The notes beneath the pieces were generated by a model, which saw only the letters and a program-made list of their open reading frames with translations, searched no databases and was not told the origin of the DNA. 64,000 nt of DNA from Austropuccinia psidii (taxonomy: Eukaryota; Basidiomycota; Pucciniomycetes; Pucciniales; Sphaerophragmiaceae): assembly GCA_023105745.1 (NCBI GenBank), contig JALGQZ010000009.1:38745359-38809358 (forward strand), in the 5' to 3' direction. Every line of letters begins with the position of its first letter. The stretch's first letter is position 1. Of the stretch, positions 47,391 to 57,200 are shown piece after piece. Position numbers and translations under genes: made by a program.

Positions 47391-48076
47391 GTGCTTGGTG
47401 GGGAAAAGAGGTTATGAAAGTAAGTTCCTCTCCTGGCCTGCACCTTTAGAGGGGTATTCTACCCAAATGTTGTTGTAAGAATTGCCTTGGCCACTTTGTG
47501 AGCACTTGGAAATTCTTTGTACAGATTCAAAAGGCCTTGCAACATCAATACCCTCAAACTTGGACCTTTCTTCAAGATATGGCCAAATTCTTTCTTTTAT
47601 TTTTTTATTCTTTTCCAACTTACGCCAATCACATTTGTTCAAGACATTCATTACTTCAAAGTCAATTATGGCAAAGTTATCTCTTTTATTGTTCTTGGTG
47701 GGGAGTGGAAGTCATGAAAGTAAGTTCCATCTCCTGGTATGCATCCCTGAGGGCTCTACTCCTTTTAAAACCTCACCTTGGTCACTCTGTGCGCATCAAA
47801 TTCTTGGTTTTTATCTTTAAGGAAAGTCTTTGCCAAAATAAAGCAACTCACCACAAGACGGACAAACTGATTAATTTCTCTATTTCTTTTTCTCTACTCT
47901 CTTTTTATCTCATTTTCTTTCTTTTCTTTACTTGTATATTTCTTTTATTTCTATTCCAAAGCAGCAGCATCCCCTCCCAAATCATGTATTGGGAGGTTCC
48001 AATTATTTTTTATTTTTATTTTTGGTAATGCTAAGAGTGGGGATAGAAGTCAAACCAAACACAAAAAAGGACAAGG
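47391..48076 (+). repeat. D2 non-coding tail with a repeat of about 300 bp period
   Basis: 'tgcttggtggggaaaag' through 'gaaagtaagttcc' at 47391-47435 recurs at 47692-47738, and a following Thr/Gly-rich block ('ggccactttgtgagcac' against 'ggtcactctgtgcgcat') keeps the same spacing. It is T-rich between the copies. No protein. Confidence 0.55.
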
Positions 48077-49183
48077 AAACTAATTATCTCTACCCAAATG
48101 ATCAAAGGTTTTATGGAAATCATTAATCAATTCATCTTCATACCAGGAATTGGTTTCAGCCATCTCCTCAGAAGAAGTTCCTGGAATAGTCTTATCATTG
48201 GCATACATAATTCCCTCCCTACTATTTGTATCAACCCTGCAAAATAACCTGGCTACAGCATCCTGATTTTGACTCACTGTATTTGGATCTTCTCTGGTAA
48301 CTCGCATAGGCCATTGATCCTTACGCTGGAACACTTGAGCATCAGGAAACGGCAAAGGAGAAAGTTCTTCTATTCCCCTGTTGGTACTGGCCACAAGTTG
48401 GAGTTGTTGTGAGCTGACTATGGGTGAGCTTCTGGGCTTTTGGATGGGGAATGGTCTTACTTCTTAATTTGAGGCAGGCCTAGGGTGGGAAGAGTATGGT
48501 GAAGCAGGAGGAATGGAAGTAGGAATGGTAGCAAGAGTGGGTTGGAAATTCCCAGGGGTACTGGGAATGATTTGACTTCGAAACCTCTCAGAAGGAGGCT
48601 GGGAAGGAGAAGTATTGGATGGATGACCAGCAGAATTAGGAACCACCTCACCTGCTTCACCATCCAACTCATGAATACATTCAGCATCCCGATCAGGTGG
48701 GGAACTTTCAATTTGTCTTATTTGTTTCACTATGCCTTCAGTATTGATCCTGGAAATTGGAACTTCTGAGGTGGAGTAGATTGGCCTACCACCAACTGGG
48801 ATGGGCCCTCCAACATTAGTCCACCTTGCCACATCCCTCTGCCTAGAACCAGTCACTGAATCAAGATATCAGTATCTATTTCAAGCAAGAAAATCATTTC
48901 ACTCATGAGCAGAATACCCTGAAGTAACATCATGAGTAGGGACCTCTTTCCCAAAAGGCCCATCCTTCTTACTCTACAAATACCCCCTGATGTTTGAAGC
49001 TTGCTTCCCAGTATGGCAACATGGCTTTTTCCCAATAAAGAAGTAGTGGAATTTTGAAAATCTGGGATTGTAATGTCCTAAACAATCCTTTCCCTTTGCC
49101 AAACATTCAGTACAAGCAGGATCAAGAACTTTGGCTACCTTGTAACCATCATACATTTGTGTGAGCCGTTGGTATATGACCAC
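48077..49183 (-). pseudogene. Antisense ORF with partial Zn2Cys6-like cysteine pattern
   Basis: One minus-strand frame with several stops. The N-terminal piece (49183-48974) has Cys at residues 24, 27, 34 and 55 and Phe at 45 and 48. Replacing those two Phe by Cys would give CX2CX6CX10CX2CX6C, the fungal Zn(II)2Cys6 spacing. Pieces 48856-48464 (Ser/Pro-rich) and 48394-48080 (Arg-rich, then a Trp-Tyr-Glu-Asp-Glu helix) follow. The first nine residues come from the adjoining A LTR, so the true N-terminus is lost. I recognise this as a protein repeated many times in rust assemblies. It lies after D2 pol and antisense to it, with no element boundary between. Confidence 0.55.
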
Positions 49184-51110
49184 TCATCCAAAAAGGTCAT
49201 AGCAAAATTTCTGTAATAATTATACATATGATAATTATCTCAGAAATTAGTAAAATACCATAAATAAGTGAAAAATCTGAATTAACTCATAATCTAATGG
49301 ATAAACATGTGAAATACGTTACACCATTAGATTCCTCATGATAAAATACACATATTTTTTTTTATGGCATATCTGAAAAGTCAATAATTACTGAAGTATA
49401 AGTAATAAAATCTTACAAAAGGTACAAAACCTCCTTTATCTCATAAAAGAATGAAACAACATGTGAAATAAATTGTACCACTGGATTCTCCATATTAATC
49501 TTCACATAAAAAAGCTATAAAGCAAAGCTCTAAAGTCAATACCTAAGGAATTAAGCTGAATATATGCACTTTTTGGGTTAATGCATATATTCATGGTTTT
49601 TAGCTAATATCTCTTGAAATATACAGGATAGAGAGATAAGCCAAAAATAAAGTCACCACGAAATTATTGTAGAGATACAGGTATGAACTTTATTTCACAA
49701 GCTATAAACAAGGTTAAAACTTGTAATGGAATATTGAATAAAATGAATAGAGCAGTTGACCACTTTGTTGTGAAAGTGGTCCAAACTTAAAAAAGGTAGA
49801 CAGTCAGATTATACTAGTTTATTTGTGAATAATGATGTAATTGTTACAATAATATTCAAGGTATAACCACTTGAAATCATGGTTTGAAGTTTAAAATACT
49901 AAATTTTGACAGAAAAGCTGAATTACAAGAAAAAAAATGCTCTTGGCAGTTTAATGTGGACATGCCAAGCTATCAGAATCCACTCTCAGAATAGCTGTAG
50001 CGTGTATAGCTCAAAAGTTATTAATGATCAAAGCTTAAGCTTAAATTTGATGATTTATGATCACTCACTGTAATCTTATTTTATGTTTAACAGTCATATA
50101 AGTGAGAAAACTGAGGGATACTATTAGATTATGATTAATAATAATAAAATCCACGAAGTTTAGGCTTCTGACAAGTCTATGATGTCATCAAACTTAGAGT
50201 TGTAGTGATAACTCTAAATAATGGCGTAATAATGAGATAAGATGGTTTAATCATGATGTCATGATCACTAAACCTTGGAATATTCATCATTTCTAGCAGA
50301 AAGCATCCATACACGTCTACTAGAAGCCTCCTGGACTCTAGAAGAGAGGTATTTACTATAAATAGAGCTCTTTTTACTCTATTTTCCCCTCAGACGCTTA
50401 CAAAACACTAAATAATTAAATCAAAAAGGTAAATTCTTTATTCTTTATATATAAAATTTTTATATTATTAAAGACAAAACATCATCTTTATTATAATCAT
50501 CAATCTTGACGTAATTACTTCAATTATTTAACTTTTCTGTTAAATTTCTCTTAAAAATCTCAAATTCACATAAAATCAAGATAATTTGTGATTTCTTTTA
50601 ATTTTTATGGTAAGTAAAGTTTAAATAAGTTGTATTAATATTCTTTGGCGTAAAATCCTTCAAGAGTATTATATTCAGTGTCAAAAGTGGGTTATTTCCT
50701 CTTATTATAATTATTTTCTATCTATTATTACTTTAATGATTCTTCAATTAATATAAATAGTATTTATATTAATTTAGAACTTTAATATTAGTAATATTAT
50801 TAATATTGATTGTTTTTTATTAATTCAAAACAATTTTTTACACCTTTATTATTTGTTGGTAGCAATAATAAAGTGCTCTTAAATATATTAATTATCTTAT
50901 AATAATATATTTCTTTATTATATTATTTTTTTATAAGATAAACTATATTATTATATTTATTTAATAATATAATTATTTTTATGCATTAATTATAATAATT
51001 CTTTAGTATTATAATTTTTTTATCATGTTTATTTTATCTATAAGGACATTCATAGTACAATAAGTAAAATATTAATAATTTTACCTATTGTTTCATTGTC
51101 AAAACTTAAA
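49160..51110 (+). repeat. 5' LTR of older A element (A-old)
   Basis: Starts TGTGAGCC and ends aaaacttaaa. It matches the A LTRs in reverse with clear divergence. TATAAATAG at 50357-50365 precedes a C-rich start region. 1,951 bp against 2,028 in the young copy. Confidence 0.8.
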
Positions 51111-51112
51111 TA

Positions 51113-51130
51113 TGGGGGCCTGGCCGTGAT
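51113..51130 (+). promoter_or_regulatory. A-old primer-binding site
   Basis: TGGGGGCCTGGCCGTGAT, two bases inside the LTR end; identical to the site of the young A element. Confidence 0.65.
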
Positions 51131-51614
51131 ATTTACTTTAAAAGACCTCTGAAAAGATTCAAATTGGGTTTTTTCAATGATCACTTATAATTATAATCAT
51201 AAAATTATATAATAATTTTATATTTATTGATTTTGAAAGCTATTGAGGCATTTGGAAAGCAATTGTACTGTCTTACATGTGGCTTTTCACATACTTAGAC
51301 TTACAAGAACTTTCTTTGAGTGACTCTAGTGATTAAAAGAGATATTTATGAAGTAAAAATAATTTTATATTATAAATTAATTTCATAAAAGAATCATATT
51401 CATCTTTATTTTATTCTTTAAAAATAAAAACATAAAAAAAGATAAAAATATTAAAAGGCAATAAAAAAAGTTATTTTTATTCATTTTTATTCATTTCTTT
51501 ATTCATTCCATTTTTTAAAAGGTATTAAAGCAATTTTTATGTGGAAAATTGCCATATCCTACCAAAAAATAACACTTCTGATATAAAAGACCTATATCTA
51601 TTTGTCTTTTTTAG
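51131..51614 (+). other. A-old leader
   Basis: AT-rich. Includes the block atgtggcttttcacat near 51278 and 'tttctttgagtgactctag' near 51312, both kept in the A leader. It ends cttttttag, a candidate splice acceptor. Confidence 0.45.
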
Positions 51615-52110
51615 TGTTTGAAGACAATACCACAGAAAGGATCCAAGCTACTGTTGAATGACTGGTGGAAGAAACTTTCCCAAGTCCTCCAACACCAATT
51701 GTCCTTAAGAAAAAGAAAGCTAAGAAATTAGACTTTCCAGGACCCACTATTCAGGACTCTGAAAGTGAGTACCTCATTTATAAATTGCCCTAAGCAGAAT
51801 TCTTGTCCTGAAATCCTCTTATTTGTTATTTCTTCAATCATGACTACCAGAAGAGGCTCCCAATACTCCATCCAATCAGATGGAGCTGGAATCACAGGTA
51901 GAATTCATTCCTCAAAAGGGAAAAGAAAGGGCAATATCCCCAGTGGAACAGAATCCACACAAGGAAGTGCCTTATCCCAATGGCAAGTTGCAGAAATGCC
52001 CATGATATCTGAACCAGAGTTAGAACTAAGTATGAGTGACTCAAATAGGTACAAATCACATTCAGAGGGCTCAGATAGACATTTACATGAGCCAGTACAA
52101 GCAGTACTAC
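51615..52110 (+). pseudogene. A-old ORF1, exons 1, 2 and start of 3
   Basis: Exon 1 51615-51764 (150 nt), intron 51765-51850 (GTGAGT...CAG, 86 nt), exon 2 51851-51982 (132 nt), intron 51983-52048 (GCAAGT...TAG, 66 nt), exon 3 from 52049. Exon and intron lengths equal those of the young A element. A stop lies in exon 1 (TGA near 51660). The frame is cut at 52110 by the young A element and continues at 62819. An ATG at 51840 in the first intron opens the overlapping frame. Confidence 0.65.
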
Positions 52111-54138
52111 TGTAAGGTTTGACTATGAAACAATAAGTAAAAAATTACTAATTTATTACTTATTGTACTCTGAATGTCCTTATAATTAAAGTAAATAAGA
52201 TTAAAATAATAATAATAATAAAGAAATATTATTATTATGGCGTAAAAATATTATATTATTAAATAAATATAATAATATAAATTAATATTATATGAAATTA
52301 TAATATTATAAATAATATATTAATATAAAATAATTAATATATTATAAAGCTCTTTATTATTGTTACCAACAAATAATAAAGGCGTAAAAAACTGTTTTTT
52401 ATAAATAAAAAACAATTAATAACAATAATATTACTAATATTAAAGTTATATATTAATATAAATACTATTTATATTAATTAAGAATTATTAAGAGTAATAA
52501 TAAGAGAGAAATTATTATAATAAGATGAAATAACCTACTTTTAACACTTAAAATAATAATTTTGAGATATTTTACGCCAAAAGAATATAATACAACTTTT
52601 TCAAATTGTATTTACAATAAAAAATAAAGAAAATTACTAAATTTCTTGATTTTACGTGGAAATGAGTTTTTAGAGAGATTTTTAACAAAAACAATTAAAT
52701 AAAATGATTTAATCACGTCAAAATAGATGATTATAGCAAGGTGGTCTTTGGTCTTTAATAATATAACAGTTTTATATATAAAGAATAAAGAAATTACCTT
52801 TGATTTAATTGATTTAATGTTTTTGATGCGTCTGAGGGGAAAACAGAGTAAAAAGAGCTCTATTTATAGTAAATACCTCCCTCCTAGAGTCCAACAGGCT
52901 TCTAGTAGACGTGTACTGATCATATCCACTGGAATTGATCAATATTTTAAGGTTTGAGGGTGATTACATCATGATCAAACCATATTACATCATTATTACA
53001 CCATTATTTAGAGTTATCACTATAACTCTAATTGTGATGACATCAGAGGCTTGGCAGAACCCCAAATTTCGTGGATTTTATTAGTTTTAATCATAAACTA
53101 ATAGTATTCACCAATTTTATCACTATTAAGACTGTTAAACTTAATTTAAGGTTACAGTATGTGATCATAACAGCTCAATTTAAGCTCAAACTTTGATCCT
53201 CAATAACCTTTAAGGTTTTCACGCTACAGCAATTCAGAGAGTGAATTCTGATAGCCTGACATAACCTTATTATGCTGCCAAGAGCTTTTCATTACATTAT
53301 CAAAACTCTAATTTTGATGATTTTTGTTGTAACTCATCTTTTCTGTCGAAATTCAATATTTTAAACTTCAAACCTTGATTTCAGGGGGTTATACCCTGAA
53401 TTTAATAATAAAAATTACATCATTCTTCACGAATGAACTAGGAGAATCCAACTGTATACTTTTTTTTAAGTTTGGACTACTTTCACAACAAAGTGGTCAA
53501 CAGCTCTGTTGATTTTTATCAATATTTCCTCATAAGTCTTAACCTTGTTTATAATTTGCAAAATAAAGTTCATATCTGTGTTCTTACAGTAATTACGTGG
53601 TAACTTTATTTTTGGTTCATCATTCTAGCATGTATAGTTTAGAAGATATTAGCTATGATCACTGAATATATGCGTTGACCAAAAAAGTGCATATATTCAG
53701 GATAATTCCTTAAGTATTAACATTGGGAATTAGCTTATTAATTGTTTTATATGTGGATTTTTGTGGGAAATCCACTGGTACAATTTATTTCACATGTTGT
53801 TTCATTAGTTTCTGAGATAAATAAGTTTTTATGGTTTTTATAAGGTATTGTACCTTATAATTCCTTAAATATTGGCTTTACAGATATGCCATAAAAATGG
53901 TATATGTGTATTTTTCCATGGGGAATCCAATGGTATAATTTATTTCACATGTTCATTCATTGGTTTTTAAGTTAAACCAATTTTAGTACCAATTTATGGT
54001 ATTTTTTGTATATTTGAGTAATTATTTTTAGTGTATAATTATTCTAATTAATTTTAATATAATTATATTAAAGGTATAATTATTCTGAGTATTTTTTGTG
54101 ACCTTATTGGGTATGTGGTCATATCTCAAAGGCTCACA
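52111..54138 (-). repeat. A 3' LTR
   Basis: In sense TGTGAGCC...CCTTACA. TATAAATAG on the minus strand at 52860-52868. Very AT-rich between 52190 and 52480. Confidence 0.95.
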
Positions 54139-54152
54139 TTCCCTACCACCAA
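54139..54152 (-). promoter_or_regulatory. A polypurine tract
   Basis: Minus strand TTGGTGGTAGGGAA lies directly before the 3' LTR, the expected plus-strand primer site. Confidence 0.6.
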
Positions 54153-54256
54153 AAAAGATTGTACCACAATCTGATATATGTGATTAGGGTATCATCCACT
54201 GTCCTACCTCTTCAATAGACTTTGTTAGTCTTGAAGCTCAATAATGCTTAACTTTT

Positions 54257-57200
54257 TTATTTTTCAGGTTTTCTTTCATGTCTGAACCTTCTTAGTAGTT
54301 TATCAGCATTTGTTATATCTTTCTCAAGTAGCCATTCATCTTCTTGAGTTGAATTCTTATACCTTACAAGGTATTCTCTTTCTTTTTTGTTTCTTGTCCT
54401 TCTTTCTTTAAGGACTTTTACTATTTTCTTTTCCTCTCCTTCTTCCAAGGGGGGAATCTCAAGTGGGGGTTTATTTCTTAATGGAAATAACTCTTTGTCA
54501 CTTGAACTGTAAGGTTTTATCAGACTTACAGGGAAAGTTGGGTGTTTGTTCATTAGTTCACCTGTGAGTTCCAATTGCACAGCATTGGGTCCATGAAGTG
54601 CTTTTATCATAAATGGTCCTGCAAAGGAATCTTTCAATTTCTTTGGGCCTTTTATGTTATTGAAATTAAGGGTTGATACTAAAACCAAGTCCCCTATTTT
54701 GAAATCAGGTGGCTTATGACTTTTATCCCATCTTTCTTTTGCATATTTAAAAGAATCTTGCATGCATCTGTTTGCATGGTGTCTTGCTTTGTCAAGCATT
54801 ATCTTGAAGCTGCTTGCTGTTGGATGTATATCCACTAAGTCCTTTTTGAGGGTATCATAGGGAAGTCTTGGATTCCAACCTTTCTCTAGCATTGCTGGTG
54901 TTTTGCCAGTAGAAGAATGGATTGATGTCTTATATGCCAATTCAAGTGCTGGTATTAGTGTACACCAATCATGGGTAAAACCATCAGAATCTTTGAATTC
55001 TAGCCCATAAGCACAGAATCTTCTGATCATGTCCTCTACGGTCTGTATCATTCTTTCTGCTAAACCATCAGTTTGAGGATGATAAGCTGTTGAGAATGAT
55101 AACTTTGTCCCAAACAGGTTATGGACATTTGTGGATAATGCTGAAGTGAACTTTGGGTCTCTGTCACTTATAATATTTTGGAATAAGCCTGTATGGCTAA
55201 TGACTTTATTCCATATCATTATGGCTGTATCCATAGCTGTGTCATCTTTATGACATGGTAAGAACATGGGAGTTTTGCTGTATCTGTCAACTAGCACTAG
55301 GCATGCATTATAACTCCTGTCTCCTCCTGGAGGTAAGGCTGTTACCCAATCCATATGAACTATTTCCCATGGGGATTTTGGTTCTTGGATTTGGATCATC
55401 ATTCCAAATTTCTTTCCTGTGGCTCTCTTGGCTTTTTGGCATCTGTCACAGGTTTGGCAGTACTCTGCAACATCTTTCTTCCAATTTGGCCACCAAGAGC
55501 AGGTTTTCACCCTCTCTAGTGTCCTATCTTCTGAGAGATGTCCAGATGCAACACTATCATGACACTCATGTAAAATAGTGTTTATTAGTGTTCTGTCTGT
55601 TAAGGCCATAACACATGTGTGTTTTGTTCTATGGTAAAGGATTCCATCAAGGAGGTGGAATCTTCCTTCATCATATGCTTTTTTCCATATTTCATCTAGT
55701 TTTGATGAAAGTGATGGATCTTTGCAGTCTTTCATTAGAAGTTGGCTTAAGATATGGCAATTTTTGTCTGTCTTATAGCTTTCTTTAACTTGGTTAAAGA
55801 ATTCTGTGCCAATGTCTGTAACACATATTCCTTCTATATGGTGCTCTTCTTGTGGTACCCATGCTGGATTGTCAGGGGTATTTGCTAGAGCCCATCTGCT
55901 AAGACCATCTGCATTTTTATGAATATTTCCAGATTTATGAACAATAGTCATATTTCCCCTATATTCTTGGATAGCAATTTGCCATCTCAGCATATGTCTA
56001 TTTGGAGTCTTCATATTTAATAGTGATTTCACAGCATTACAGTCTGTGATTACATCAAATACTGTGCCATCCAAATAATAATGCAGCTTTTCTAAAGCCC
56101 ACACTAGGCATAAGCATTCCATTTGGCTTGCTCCATACCTTGCTTCTGTTGGCTTTATCTGCCTTGAAATGAAACAAATTGGTCCTTCCACTGGTTTATC
56201 ATTGATAATTTGTGTTTGGTGAAGTGCAGCACCTAGTCCTTCTCCACAAGCATCAATGTACAGTTTGAAAGGTATTTTCCAGTCTGGCATTAGAAGAAAT
56301 GGGGCATTTGTTAAAGAATTTTTCAATTCTTCATATGCCTTGACTCTTTCTTCTGTCATCTCATAGACTGTTTGTTGGTCACATAGCTTATACAAGGATT
56401 TAGCAAGCTTTGCAAAGTCCTTTATATGCTGTCTATAGTAACCAGCAAGTCCTAGAAATGATTGCATTTCTTTTTTAGTTTGAGGCATTGGTTTAAGTAG
56501 TACTGCTGCTACTTTATTTTTGTCTATGCCTAGACTAAGTCCAGATACTACATGTCCTAGGGCTTTCAATTCACTATATGCAAAATGACACTTTTTCAAT
56601 GAAATTTTCATATTTACTTGGACTATTTTCTGTAGTACCCTTTCTAGTCTTGTCAGGTGATTTTCCCAAGTTTCTGAGCAAACTATGATATCATCAATGT
56701 AGATTATTAACCATCCTTCTGATAATTCTCCAGGAAATATGGTATTCATCATTCTTTGATAATGGGAAGGTGCATTTTTTATCCCAAATGGCATTCTTAG
56801 GTATTCAAAAATTCCACAATGGACTATTATTCTTAGTAGTTTCTTGGCATTGTCTGTTAAGACATTTTGATGAAAACCCTTAAGAGCATCCATAGCTGTG
56901 ATGAACTTAGCTTGTGACAATTGGGTCAATGTCTCATGGATTCTGGGTATTGGATATCTGTCTGGAATGGTATAGGTATTCAGGGCTCTGAAGTCTCCTA
57001 CCATCCTTGATTTTCCATTATGCCAAGTTATAATGACAGGTGTAGTAACTTCTACTTGCTCATTATTTCCAACCTTTCTTAATACTCCAAGGTCCATTAA
57101 TTCTTTAATGTGCACCTCTAGGGCTTCTCTAGCTCTTGGACTGGCTGGATAAGCAGGTCTTCTTAATAAAGGTGGGTAAGGTTTTTCTACATTAAGAATT

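Larger units (their letters stand above)
8629..49159 (+). mobile_element. D2: Ty3/gypsy element with chromodomain, split by element B2
   Basis: Order: LTR 8629-9376, leader, gag 10160-11395, protease about 11410-11850, RT 12198-13064, RNase H 13058-13582, integrase start to 14092, insertion 14093-46371 (B2 plus duplicated GTAGT), integrase remainder, GPY-like module and chromodomain 46372-47390, then non-coding DNA and an antisense ORF (48077-49183). Removing B2 and one GTAGT restores the reading frame exactly through the integrase. No 3' LTR of this type follows in the window. The right end given is where an older A element begins, so the true end may lie beyond 64000. Confidence 0.75.

Noticed and set aside
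47482..48028. Hydrophobic ORFs suggesting a membrane protein
   Set aside because: The T-rich non-coding tail of D2 gives Phe/Leu/Ser runs in every frame, with no conserved motif.
52727..52957. 76-codon ORF, identical at 61402-61632
   Set aside because: It lies within the A LTRs on the strand opposite to the element; chance ORF.
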